This document shows, piece by piece, positions 16,146-24,596 of a DNA stretch of 64,000 nt. This DNA is from Gemmatimonadaceae bacterium. GTDB lineage: Bacteria > Gemmatimonadota > Gemmatimonadetes > Gemmatimonadales > Gemmatimonadaceae. The DNA is taken from contig JAUQWM010000045.1 of assembly GCA_030835125.1 (NCBI GenBank), forward strand, positions 62,001-126,000, read 5' to 3'. Under the pieces are notes generated by a model. That model searched no databases and was not told the DNA's origin. It saw only the letters and a list, made by a program, of their open reading frames with translations. The translations under genes and the position numbers were made by a program. Every line of letters starts with the position of its first letter. Positions within the stretch are counted from its first letter, which is position 1.

Positions 16146-16994
16146 GTGAATCTCCATGCCATGAACCCGACGGCACCCAAGAGCGTGCTCGACGCATTTC
16201 GGCTCGATGGCCGGACTGCGGTCGTCACCGGCGGCGCAGGCCTTCTCGGTCAGGAGTTGGTCCGCGCGCTGGCCGATGCCGGAGCCACTGTAACGATCGC
16301 CGATATCGACTCCGTTGCCACGACTGCCACGGTGGCGCGTCTGACCGCTCGCGGCCTGGCCGTTCGAGGCCTCCCGGTGGATGTGACATCCGCGGCGTCG
16401 GTTCGCAACCTCATGTCCTTCGCTGCAAGCGCCACCGGCCGGATCGACGTCCTGGTGAATGCGGCGGCGCTTGACCCGAAGTTCAGCCCGGGCTACGAAA
16501 GGGAGTCTGGTGCATTCGAGGACTTGTCTCTGGAAGCTTGGGAGGCGGCGCTTCGGGTCAATCTGAACGGCATGTTCCTGTGCTGCCAGGCGGTGCTGCC
16601 GATGATGCGGCACCAAGGCTCTGGTGCCATCATCAACATTGGCTCCACCTACGGACTCGTCGGCCCAGACCAGAGAGTCTACGAGCGCAGCGGCAAGGCA
16701 CCCCGATACAAGCCGGCGCACTACACGGTGACGAAGGCTGGCGTACTCGGACTCACCCGGTATCTGGCCGCCTACGTCGCCCGCAGCGGCGTTCGCGTCA
16801 ACTGCCTGACGCCTGGCGGTATCTTCGACAACCACGATCCCGAATTCGTCGCAGCATACTCGGCGCGAACGGTGCTCGGGCGCATGGCGGAGCGGGACGA
16901 ACTGAACGGGGCCGTGCTCTTCCTCGCGTCGGATGCGTCGTCGTACATGACCGGCGCCAACCTCGTGGTGGATGGAGGCTGGACCGCGTGGTGA
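16146..16994 (+). CDS. Short-chain dehydrogenase/reductase of the nonulosonate operon
   Basis: This is a 282-residue classical SDR. The cofactor motif TGGAGLLG is at about 28-35, an NAA-type stabilising motif (VLVNAAALD) follows, and the catalytic Ser (INIGSTYG) precedes Tyr and Lys in HYTVTK. The C-terminus reads YMTGANLVVDGGWTAW, the usual SDR ending. GTG 16146 gives the longest form; ATG 16161, five codons in, is equally possible and neither has a good ribosome-binding site. It is coupled to the CMP-sugar synthetase through a GTGA overlap. SDRs of this kind (PtmA type) sit beside NeuA/NeuB homologues in flagellin and surface-glycan loci; the exact oxidation or reduction step is inference. 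Confidence 0.85.
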   Translation: MNLHAMNPTAPKSVLDAFRLDGRTAVVTGGAGLLGQELVRALADAGATVTIADIDSVATTATVARLTARGLAVRGLPVDVTSAASVRNLMSFAASATGRIDVLVNAAALDPKFSPGYERESGAFEDLSLEAWEAALRVNLNGMFLCCQAVLPMMRHQGSGAIINIGSTYGLVGPDQRVYERSGKAPRYKPAHYTVTKAGVLGLTRYLAAYVARSGVRVNCLTPGGIFDNHDPEFVAAYSARTVLGRMAERDELNGAVLFLASDASSYMTGANLVVDGGWTAW

Positions 16995-17737
16995 CCTCAC
17001 CGGCCGTGCTCGCGGTGATCCCGGCTCGCGGCGGATCGAAATCGATTCCCGGGAAGAACATCCGGCCATTCGGAGGCCACCCACTCATTGCATATAGCAT
17101 AGCAGCTGGGCTGCGGGCCGCCCGAGTCACTCGCGTTGTCGTCTCGACGGACGATGCGGCAATCGCTGAGGTAGGACGGCACTATGGGGCCGACGTGCCG
17201 TTCATGCGACCATCATCACTTGCCCAAGATGAGACGCCGGACCTGCCGGTCTTCAAGCACGTCCTCGCCGAACTCGAGGCGCGCGAGGGATTCCGTCCTG
17301 CCATCATCGTCCAGCTCCGACCAACATCTCCCCTGCGTCCGCCCGGCTTAGTGGACGAGGCCATCGATCTCCTGGGGCGTCAAGCGTCGGCCGACTCCGT
17401 TCGCGGCGTAACACCGTCATCGCAGAATCCGTTCAAGATGTGGCGAATCGGGGCAAGTGGTTCACTCGTGCCGTTGCTGGACGAGGTTGAGAACGCCTAC
17501 GACATGCCTCGTCAGTCGCTACCCGCAACGTACTGGCAGACCGGTCATGTCGACGTGGTTCGCCGGGGCACCATCCTGACACAGCACTCCATGACCGGTC
17601 GTGTGATCTGGCCGTTCCAGATCGACGGTCGGTACGCCGCGGACATCGACGCACCATCGGATTGGGAGTGCGCTGAGCACCTGCTCACGAGGGGCGACCT
17701 CGACATCGTCAGGCCTGGTGGGCACAATGCGCGCTGA
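16991..17737 (+). CDS. CMP-nonulosonate cytidylyltransferase, NeuA/PtmB-like (copy 1)
   Basis: The 248-residue protein opens with the nucleotide-binding motif IPARGGSKSIPGKN (about 10-23), the signature of CMP-sialic/Kdo synthetases, then VVVSTDDAAIAEV and QLRPTSPLRPP, both conserved in this family. It would activate a nonulosonic acid with CTP for transfer. The start is taken at GTG 16991, which overlaps the SDR stop (GTGA); GTG 16988 is an alternative. It overlaps the NeuB-like gene by 20 nt, so SDR, synthetase and synthase are probably translated together. It differs clearly from the second cytidylyltransferase at 21898-22602. Confidence 0.88.
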   Translation: MTSPAVLAVIPARGGSKSIPGKNIRPFGGHPLIAYSIAAGLRAARVTRVVVSTDDAAIAEVGRHYGADVPFMRPSSLAQDETPDLPVFKHVLAELEAREGFRPAIIVQLRPTSPLRPPGLVDEAIDLLGRQASADSVRGVTPSSQNPFKMWRIGASGSLVPLLDEVENAYDMPRQSLPATYWQTGHVDVVRRGTILTQHSMTGRVIWPFQIDGRYAADIDAPSDWECAEHLLTRGDLDIVRPGGHNAR

Positions 17738-18623
17738 GACCCGCATCGGTTCACACCGGGTCGGCGATGCACATCCAACTTTTGTCGTGGCGGAGATAGG
17801 CATCAACCACAACGGCGATCTCCGCCTCGCGAAACGACTCATACGTGCCGCCTCCCGTGCCGGTGCCGATGCCGTCAAGTTCCAGAAGCGGACCCCGGAG
17901 CTCTGCGTTCCTGCGGAGCAACGCGCGACCTATCGCGAGACCCCTTGGGGGTACATCACCTATTTGGACTATCGTCACCGGGTCGAACTCGGCAGGTCCG
18001 CCTATGATGAGATCGACCGCTACTGCCGCGAGGTCGGCATCGAGTGGTTTGCGTCGGTCTGGGATGAGCCCTCGGTCACGTTCATGGAAGCGTATGACCC
18101 GCCATGCTATAAGGTGCCGTCGGCAGCGCTGACGGACCACAGCCTCCTCCACGGAGTCCGGGCCGCAGGGCGACCCCTCATCCTCTCGACGGGGATGTCG
18201 ACGATGGCTCAGATTGAGGAAGCCGTCGAGGAGGCTGGCCAGTCAGATCTTGTCATCACACACTCGACGAGCGCATATCCATGCGATCCGACGGAACTCA
18301 ACCTTCGAATGATTCCGACGTTGCGCGATCGCTTCGCGGTCCCGATCGGGTATTCCGGACATGAGGTTGGCCTCGTCACGTCGGCAGTTGCGGTGGCACT
18401 CGGCGCATCAGTGATCGAGCGTCACATCACCCTTGATCGTGCCATGTGGGGGTCCGACCAGGCGGCTTCGGTGGAGCCGGAGGGCTTCGAGCGGCTCGTG
18501 AAGTACATCAGAGTCACGCAGGCGGCTCTCGGTGACGGTATCAAACAGGTGTATTCCAGTGAGCAAGCCGCAATAGCGAAGCTGCGTCTCCGCGGGAACC
18601 AACAAGGTAGCAGTCTGGCTTGA
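17718..18623 (+). CDS. NeuB-family nonulosonic acid synthase lacking the SAF domain
   Basis: The TIM-barrel synthase family condenses phosphoenolpyruvate with a 6-carbon amino sugar to make sialic, legionaminic or pseudaminic acid. Visible family motifs are VAEIGINHNGDL, AVKFQKRTPE, STGMST, HSTSAYPC, IGYSGHEVG and ERHITLDR followed by SVEP. The protein stops after about 301 residues, just after the segment AAIAKLR. Family members normally run 330-350 residues and end with an antifreeze-like SAF domain that caps the partner subunit's active site; none is encoded here, and I saw no frameshifted remnant downstream. GTG 17718 and ATG 17727 are alternative starts. It follows the CMP-sugar synthetase with a 20-nt overlap. 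Confidence 0.85.
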   Translation: MGTMRAETRIGSHRVGDAHPTFVVAEIGINHNGDLRLAKRLIRAASRAGADAVKFQKRTPELCVPAEQRATYRETPWGYITYLDYRHRVELGRSAYDEIDRYCREVGIEWFASVWDEPSVTFMEAYDPPCYKVPSAALTDHSLLHGVRAAGRPLILSTGMSTMAQIEEAVEEAGQSDLVITHSTSAYPCDPTELNLRMIPTLRDRFAVPIGYSGHEVGLVTSAVAVALGASVIERHITLDRAMWGSDQAASVEPEGFERLVKYIRVTQAALGDGIKQVYSSEQAAIAKLRLRGNQQGSSLA

Positions 18624-18686
18624 GGTCGGGCTGGCCGCCCATGACTCGCCGCATTGGCCAACACTTTCGTCGGGATCATCCCCTGA

Positions 18687-19427
18687 ATGCGACCCGCTGT
18701 GCAGAGTCTGTGGATCGGTGAGCGGCTGGGGACGATTCAACGCCTCAGCATTCAGTCGTTTCTTGCCCAGGGAAACGAGTTCCACCTGTACACTTATGAC
18801 AACGTTGCTAACGTGCCGGCGGGCACGACGTTGTGCGATGCATCGTCTATCCTGCCGGACAGCGAAGTCTTCCAGTACCAGACCGGTTTCGGCAGAGGTA
18901 GCTACTCGGCGTTTTCGAACCTGTTTCGTTACCGGCTTCTGTTCGGGCACGGTGGCTGGTGGGTCGATACCGATGTGGTCTGCCTCCAGCCCATGCCTCG
19001 TGCTCCGGAATACGTGTTCGCCACTGAATTGTCGCCGCAGCGCATTCCTACAGCAGCGGCATGTGCGATCAGATCTCCCTGTGGGGCGGAGTACCTGAGA
19101 TACTGCCTGGAGGTTTGTGAAGCCGTGGACCGAGCCACGCTTCAATGGGGCCAGATCGGGCCGGCGCTGATGGACGATGCAATCTGGCGCTTTGGCCTCG
19201 AGCGATACCTCGCGCCCGTTCACCAGTTCAACCCGGTGAACTACTTTGATTTTGACGATTTCACGGATCCCGGTTTCGATTTCACGCGGCTGGCAGGATC
19301 CATCGGTGTGCACCTCTGGCACCAGATGTGGTCCGGTCAGGGGGTCGACCCGGACGGTGAGATGCCAGGCGACAGCTTGTTCGGCATGCTCAGGGACCGG
19401 TACCTCGGTCCCCGAAGGGTGAGTTGA
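18687..19427 (+). CDS. GT32-like glycosyltransferase with DxD motif
   Basis: The 246-residue protein has the sugar-transferase pattern typical of GT32/capsular sugar transferases: SNLFRYRLLFGHGGWW followed directly by VDTDV, where Asp 94 and Asp 96 form the metal- and nucleotide-sugar-binding DxD. The N-terminus IWIGERL-like stretch (LWIGERLG) and the later GPALMDDAIW also fit. It lies 63 nt after the NeuB-like gene and is coupled to the next glycosyltransferase by a TTGA overlap. It probably adds a sugar to the glycan; the donor is unknown. Confidence 0.8.
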   Translation: MRPAVQSLWIGERLGTIQRLSIQSFLAQGNEFHLYTYDNVANVPAGTTLCDASSILPDSEVFQYQTGFGRGSYSAFSNLFRYRLLFGHGGWWVDTDVVCLQPMPRAPEYVFATELSPQRIPTAAACAIRSPCGAEYLRYCLEVCEAVDRATLQWGQIGPALMDDAIWRFGLERYLAPVHQFNPVNYFDFDDFTDPGFDFTRLAGSIGVHLWHQMWSGQGVDPDGEMPGDSLFGMLRDRYLGPRRVS

Positions 19428-20812
19428 CGGCTGGAACCGAACGAGCTTCACGTGAAATCGTCGCGGTGCACCACCATCCAGCTGAAATCGTGGATACACA
19501 CCTGCTGCGGGCGCTTCGGGCAATCACTCACGCCGACTCTGACCCCAGTCGTCAGGCCCTGTTCGCAAACCTGCAGGGTGCCAGTCTACCCGCCCGGTCG
19601 GCTGCAGGAATACATGCCCTTCTCGGCAAGAGCTGGGCGTCGACCCTGTTTGTCTCGGGCTATGGACTGAAGTCATTCCTGGCGACGATGGAACCTGTCG
19701 GCATACGGCCACGACTCCTCACCGTGGCTGTGCATGCCAACGCAGAACATCAGGTACGACGTGTCGCCGGGTGGTTTGCCGAGGACGAGGTCTCAACGGT
19801 GGCGTTCGGGATCCGGGCCCTGTTCGCATCTTCCACTGCGAGCCGCTTGATGGCGATGGCCAGGAACCCCGGAATTGTGGTGAAATCATTGCGAGTCATC
19901 CATGCCGTGAACCAGCAGGGCAACTTCCTCGTTTCATGTCGCGTGGCCAGCACCCTGGCATGTCATGCAGTCGCTCGCCGGTTGCTGGTCCGCCTGTCCC
20001 CGGGCGCTGTGGTCGTCTCAAGCGATACGAACCCGGAGGAGATCGGGTTCGCGTCTGCTGCCCGGGCCAGTGGCATCCCGACCGTGTTCATTGCACATGC
20101 GTATCCGCCGCCGTACTCGCCCCCGTTGGACTTCGACCTTTCAATCCTCGAAGGCGAGGCAGCCGCGGCAGCACGACGCCGGAAGGCGATGACGCGGGGA
20201 GAGATCTTCCTCATCGGCCTGGAAGGCGACTCCAAGCCGATGGACCCCAGTCGCTTGTCCCGACCCGCACCGGTAATCGGGATCTTCGCTCCCAAGGTTG
20301 TTGCGTGGCCGGCCCTCGCCCGTTGCATCGCTTCGTGCCGTGATCGGTACGCGGCGCGGGAGATTGTCATCCGATGGCATCCAAGCATGCTGGAGCGCGC
20401 CCGACTGGAAACCGTCGTCGGGGATCGACGTGGAATCGTGGAGACATCCCACGCAGAGGGATTAGCCCAGGTTTCCGGCCGGTGTGATTGGGTGATCGCG
20501 GACCCGAACAGCAACGTCCACCTCCAGGTGCTCAAGCTTGGCGTGCCGACCATTGCCGTATCCTCCCTTGGGGTGCATCCCGAGGGGTGCTCTGACGCCT
20601 ATGGATTTCTCGCGAACCATGTCGTTTTTGCACCGGTGAGGATGCTGGACGATCTCAAAGTCCCGGATGCTATGGAATTCTACGGTACGGGATGGCCGGA
20701 GCGATTCGCTCGATACGACGCGGCCTACCTCCGAGACCCATGTGCCGTCGCGAACGAGGCACGCGATGCCGTTTCGCGCGTGGCCCGGTCACGGAAACAA
20801 TCTCCAACGTGA
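19424..20812 (+). CDS. GT-B glycosyltransferase candidate, possibly nonulosonate-specific
   Basis: The 462-residue soluble protein is not a clear member of a named family. Its second half contains IPTVFIAHAYPPPYS, IVIRWHPSMLER, and CDWVIADPNSNVHLQVLKLG. A His-Pro motif followed by a Ser/Asn-rich turn in front of a helix is the arrangement of the CMP-binding site in several bacterial sialyl- and polysialyltransferases of GT-B fold, but it is also seen in glycerophosphotransferase-like proteins. Being encoded between the CMP-sugar synthetase/synthase genes and a flippase-like gene makes a CMP-nonulosonate transferase role attractive; that is inference. TTG 19424 is used because it overlaps the GT32 stop; the flippase-like gene follows with a GTGA overlap. 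Confidence 0.55.
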   Translation: MTAGTERASREIVAVHHHPAEIVDTHLLRALRAITHADSDPSRQALFANLQGASLPARSAAGIHALLGKSWASTLFVSGYGLKSFLATMEPVGIRPRLLTVAVHANAEHQVRRVAGWFAEDEVSTVAFGIRALFASSTASRLMAMARNPGIVVKSLRVIHAVNQQGNFLVSCRVASTLACHAVARRLLVRLSPGAVVVSSDTNPEEIGFASAARASGIPTVFIAHAYPPPYSPPLDFDLSILEGEAAAAARRRKAMTRGEIFLIGLEGDSKPMDPSRLSRPAPVIGIFAPKVVAWPALARCIASCRDRYAAREIVIRWHPSMLERARLETVVGDRRGIVETSHAEGLAQVSGRCDWVIADPNSNVHLQVLKLGVPTIAVSSLGVHPEGCSDAYGFLANHVVFAPVRMLDDLKVPDAMEFYGTGWPERFARYDAAYLRDPCAVANEARDAVSRVARSRKQSPT

Positions 20813-21810
20813 CCAAGCCAGCGGGCCTCGAAGCCCGGCATTCGCTGACTGCAGTCGACCGCCGACATGCACTCAAAGCGCTTACAGTCGCTTTCAGCGC
20901 CGCGATGCTCTACCTCCTGTATCGGAGCGTCGACCTTCGGGGCGTCTTGAGAGTCTTGGAGCAGGCGGATCCCGCCCGCCTTGCGGTCGCGATCGGCATG
21001 ATTGCGCCGATCACGGTCCTGCGCGCGTACCGTTTCATGTGGCTCATGCCACGCGGAGCAGTTGCCGGGATAGCGGAGGCGACCAGGATCACGGTAGTGG
21101 CGAGCGCCTTCAACCTGTTTCTGCCGGCGAAAGCCGGGGATTTCGCCAAGAGTCTGATCGTGGCAAGGCAGGGTGGTGCTGCTGCGGGCGTATCAGCTGC
21201 GGTGGTCGTATACGAGCGTCTCTCCGACATGTTCGGTACCGTCGTATGGTGCCTGGTCGGAGCCATGGCTGTCCGTCCTGTTGCGCCCCTGCTGCCCGAC
21301 GCCACGTGGACTGCGCTCGGCGCTATTGGCACCCTGTGTGGTGTTCTCATTCTCTCCGAACGTCTTGCTGTGCTTCTCCGGCACGTCGTACACGAGATGA
21401 TCACTGCGCGCCGCCTCCAGGTGCTCCGCGTTCTCGCAGATGGATGGCCGGCGCTTATGGTCAACTTGCGAGGCTCGCGAGTGTGGCTCGGCCTGTTCTC
21501 CATCGGCCTCTGGTTTGTGCAGTTGGCGCAGATATGGCTTTTCACCGTTGCCGTTTCGGCCCAGATTCCGCTGGCGGTCTGCGCCAGCTTGTCCGCCATT
21601 GCGCTCATCGTCGCCCAGCTGCCCATCTCCATCGGCGGCATTGGGATCCGTGATGTCGCTCTGGTCCTGCTGCTTTCGCCCTACATGTCACCCGAGAAGG
21701 CCGCCGCCGTTGGCATACTTACTGCAAGTCGGGGCCTGTTTCCACCTCTCGCCGCCCTGCCGGTCCTGAGGCGGTATCTTAACTTCGTAGTTCCACGCAC
21801 GGAGCCTTGA
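20809..21810 (+). CDS. Lysylphosphatidylglycerol-synthase-TM/AglD-like flippase-domain protein
   Basis: The 333-residue protein has about eight membrane segments and the signature elements of the UPF0104/LPG-synthase transmembrane family: FLPAKAGDFAKSLIV in the third quarter of the first half, YERLSDMFG, and near the end PISIGGIGIRDVALVLLL. Proteins of this family occur in polysaccharide and lipid modification loci and are often proposed to be flippases or polyisoprenyl-sugar handling proteins. GTG 20809 overlaps the preceding transferase by 4 nt (GTGA). The frame is open upstream but reads only antisense-like sequence of the neighbour. Confidence 0.8.
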   Translation: MTKPAGLEARHSLTAVDRRHALKALTVAFSAAMLYLLYRSVDLRGVLRVLEQADPARLAVAIGMIAPITVLRAYRFMWLMPRGAVAGIAEATRITVVASAFNLFLPAKAGDFAKSLIVARQGGAAAGVSAAVVVYERLSDMFGTVVWCLVGAMAVRPVAPLLPDATWTALGAIGTLCGVLILSERLAVLLRHVVHEMITARRLQVLRVLADGWPALMVNLRGSRVWLGLFSIGLWFVQLAQIWLFTVAVSAQIPLAVCASLSAIALIVAQLPISIGGIGIRDVALVLLLSPYMSPEKAAAVGILTASRGLFPPLAALPVLRRYLNFVVPRTEP

Positions 21811-21897
21811 GGGAAACGACCCGGGGCGCGGCTCACGGCAAACGACGATGCCCGCGATCAGGGTCCCTAACAGAATCCACGGAGCGAGGAACCGCCA

Positions 21898-22602
21898 ATG
21901 GAAGTACTCGGCATCATCGGTGCCCGGTCCGGTTCCAAGGGCGTGCCCGGCAAGAACATCAGGCTCCTGGCGGGACGGCCTCTACTCTCTTACGCGATCT
22001 CGACGGCTTCGCGCTGCAGGCACGTGAATCGCGTGGTCCTGTCGACGGATTCGCCGGAATACGCGGCGATCGGCCGCCACTTTGGTGCTGACACGCCCTT
22101 CCTCCGGCCCGCAGAACTGGCCACGGACACCGCCATCGACCTCGGGTACGTGCGGCATGCTCTCGAGTGGCTGGAGGAGCATGAGTCGTACCGACCAGAC
22201 ATCGTCGTGCGCCTTTGTCCGACCGCTCCATTGATTCGGCACGCGGATGTCGATCGTTGCATCGAGATCCTCATCGAGGACGAGACGGCGGAATCGTCCA
22301 TCATCATGACCACGGTGAAGGAGCATCCGTGCAAGGCGGTGCGACTAGCCAATGACGGGACGCACGTTGTCTCCTATGTCACGGGCCGGGGGGTAGATGT
22401 GGCCCCCAGCAATCGACAAGGTTACGTCGAGGCGTTCAACCGGCAGGGACTGCCTGTCGCCAGCCGTCGTGCCACCGTGCTGGAACGGGGCTCGCAGACC
22501 GGAGAGATCGTCCGGTATCACCTCGTCCCCATCGAAACGGCCTTCGATGTCGACACCGAGCTGGACTTCCGACTGATCGAGGCGATCCTGAAGGAACGCT
22601 GA
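21898..22602 (+). CDS. CMP-nonulosonate cytidylyltransferase (copy 2)
   Basis: The 234-residue protein has the family start IGARSGSKGVPGKN, then RVVLSTDSPEYA and VRLCPTAPLIRHADV. This is a second NeuA-like enzyme in the same operon, clearly divergent from copy 1, with Arg-Ser-Gly-Ser-Lys in the first motif where copy 1 has Arg-Gly-Gly-Ser-Lys. ATG 21898 is preceded by a purine-rich GGAGCGAGG. The 87-nt gap from the flippase-like gene is the largest in this plus block apart from ordinary spacing. Two synthetases suggest two activated acids or different acceptor pathways; one copy could also be redundant. Confidence 0.85.
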   Translation: MEVLGIIGARSGSKGVPGKNIRLLAGRPLLSYAISTASRCRHVNRVVLSTDSPEYAAIGRHFGADTPFLRPAELATDTAIDLGYVRHALEWLEEHESYRPDIVVRLCPTAPLIRHADVDRCIEILIEDETAESSIIMTTVKEHPCKAVRLANDGTHVVSYVTGRGVDVAPSNRQGYVEAFNRQGLPVASRRATVLERGSQTGEIVRYHLVPIETAFDVDTELDFRLIEAILKER

Positions 22603-22666
22603 CGCGGAGCCGACTTGGATTGCGTCTCGTCGGGCTGCGAAGGGAAGGCCTGCCGCCACCCGGCGA

Positions 22667-23461
22667 TCAGACGATGGTGATTGACCTCGTCGTACGTTCC
22701 TGCAGGGAATTGAGCGCGACAACCACCTGCTCGGCTCGAATACGATGCAGGCAGTGGTAGGCGCCACCACAGGTCTCGTTCTTATTGCACGGTCGGCACA
22801 ACACACCGCCGACGAGGATGGCAAGGTGCTGGTCAGGGTGGGTCCTGCTCTCTGGTGAGATCCCACCGAACAGGGCCACGGTGGGGACGCCGAACAGTGC
22901 GGCGAGATGCAGAATGGCCGAATCCATGCACACCACGTTCCGCGCCCCGGCCACGATGGCGATGAGATCCTCGAACGCCGTCATCGCGCGCAGGTCGACC
23001 CGACAGGCGATCGGCGGCACGGTTTCCCGACCGACCACGACGACAAATCGGTCGCGGAGAGCCTCCCCGATGCTCGAGGCAAGGGCCGGCGGGCATTGTC
23101 GCGCCGGGAACGCCGCCTCAGGCGCGACGACGGTCGCGCCGGAAACGTGCTCCCATCGAGCGGCCCATTCGTCAGGCACACTGACGGGCAGTTGATGCAA
23201 CTCCGGAACATCGAGGAGTTGCATGAACTCCTCGGTACGATTTAGCGTGGACCTGGAGTCAACCGTCACCGCGTCCAGGTCAAGCGTGTATACCCTGCCT
23301 TGAGAGGTAACACTGAGTTCAGGTGCCAGCCGCGCCATAGCACCAACCCACTCGGGCCGGGTGACGAGTTCAACGCTAACGCCCGTCGCCGCCTTCGTGC
23401 GCAACACCGGAAGGAGCTGCAGGACGTTTCCCAGCCCGTGTCGTCGCTGTACCGAGATCAA
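22667..23461 (-). CDS. GT9-like (heptosyltransferase-type) glycosyltransferase, short
   Basis: The protein begins with GLGNVLQLLPVL, matching the GD/GN-x-x-x-x-x-P-x-x start of GT9 enzymes, and later has NVVCMDSAILHLAALFGVP, the conserved donor-side motif. The C-terminus has a Cys-rich segment (LCRPCNKNETCGGAYHCLH) also common near the end of GT9 proteins. At 264 residues it is about 80 short of a typical heptosyltransferase, with the loss in the acceptor-binding N-terminal half. The only available start is TTG 23461, without a clear ribosome-binding site. It is a lone minus-strand gene convergent with copy 2 of the cytidylyltransferase. Confidence 0.75.
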   Translation of the reverse strand: MISVQRRHGLGNVLQLLPVLRTKAATGVSVELVTRPEWVGAMARLAPELSVTSQGRVYTLDLDAVTVDSRSTLNRTEEFMQLLDVPELHQLPVSVPDEWAARWEHVSGATVVAPEAAFPARQCPPALASSIGEALRDRFVVVVGRETVPPIACRVDLRAMTAFEDLIAIVAGARNVVCMDSAILHLAALFGVPTVALFGGISPESRTHPDQHLAILVGGVLCRPCNKNETCGGAYHCLHRIRAEQVVVALNSLQERTTRSITIV

Positions 23462-23663
23462 TGGCTGGCTATTCCAATCGGCTGGGGTGTGGGCCGGTGT
23501 CTCGCGCGACGAGGAGGTCTCCGTGGCGACACAGCGTCAAGAGGAGCCTATGCGACGATTGACTGAGGCGGTAGGCTGCCGCTGATTTCGCCAGTCAACT
23601 CAAGCCCTGAGACTCCCCGGCTGCGGCGAACCGACAGCGGGTGAAACCGGACCCTCGGAATCA

Positions 23664-24596
23664 TTGGCGACCAATCGGATTTCCATCTCGGCCGTCATCT
23701 GCACGCACAATCGTGCCGACTGCCTGCCTGCAGCCATCGAAAGTGTCCTCCAGCAGGACCTTACGCCTGATCGCTTTGAACTGATCGTGGTGGATAATCG
23801 GTCCAATGACGGCACTCATGACGTCGTCAGCGGATTCGGTGACAGGGTTAAACTGGTGAAGGAGCCTATCCTCGGGCTTTCGAACGCGAGAAACGCAGGT
23901 TGGCGGGCTGCGCAAGGTGTGTATGTGGCCATGCTCGACGACGATGCCGTTGCCGACCCGGCCTGGCTGCGTCACATTCTTGCGGCTTTTGAAGAAACGA
24001 GACCCGAGCCTGCCTGTGTGGGTGGCCGCGTTTGGCCGATCTGGGAATCCCCCAGGCCCGCCTGGCTCAGTGACCGGACACTGTTGAACCTGACGGTCAT
24101 CGACTGGTCGGAGGTGCCGCATGCCGTCACTGACTTCCAGCGCGAGTGGCTTGCCGGGGCGAACCTGGCGTTCCCGCGCGCGGTACTGGAAAGGCTGGGC
24201 GGTTTTTCGGCGAACCTTGGCCGCATCGGAAGCGGCCTCCTGTCGGGCGAGGAGATCGAAATCCAGCGACGTCTACTCGCGGAGGGCCTGATGTGCTGGT
24301 ACGAGCCTCGTGCCGCGGTGGGTCACCGCATTCCCGCGAACCGGTTGCGGCCGAGTTGGTTTCGGCGGCGGTCGTATTCACAGGGTCTCTCCGACGCAAG
24401 GATCTGGCACATCGAGCAGGGCGGCAGCGGTGAGAGTCGCTGGCGCCTCCTGCGACAGGAACTTGGACCACTACTCCGTGCTGGCTTCGGCATTCCCGGC
24501 TTGATCGGCGCAGTCGACGACCCCTCACGGTTCGAGGATCATTGCGGCGTACTCTGGCGATTAGGCTTCGCCCGCGGGCTCCTTGGCCTCGCATGA
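23664..24596 (+). CDS. GT2 family glycosyltransferase
   Basis: This is a 310-residue GT-A enzyme. The start SISAVICTHNRADCL and the segment ELIVVDNRSNDGT form the nucleotide-binding half, followed by LSNARNAGWRAA and the metal-binding Asp cluster MLDDDAVAD. The acceptor half has EWLAGANLAFPR and SGEEIEIQRRL, the usual ED-type catalytic base region of inverting GT2 enzymes. The start is TTG 23664 because no ATG or GTG lies before the fold in frame. It is coupled to the next GT by ATGA. No membrane segment is present, so it probably acts at the cytoplasmic face on a lipid-linked acceptor. Confidence 0.88.
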   Translation: MATNRISISAVICTHNRADCLPAAIESVLQQDLTPDRFELIVVDNRSNDGTHDVVSGFGDRVKLVKEPILGLSNARNAGWRAAQGVYVAMLDDDAVADPAWLRHILAAFEETRPEPACVGGRVWPIWESPRPAWLSDRTLLNLTVIDWSEVPHAVTDFQREWLAGANLAFPRAVLERLGGFSANLGRIGSGLLSGEEIEIQRRLLAEGLMCWYEPRAAVGHRIPANRLRPSWFRRRSYSQGLSDARIWHIEQGGSGESRWRLLRQELGPLLRAGFGIPGLIGAVDDPSRFEDHCGVLWRLGFARGLLGLA

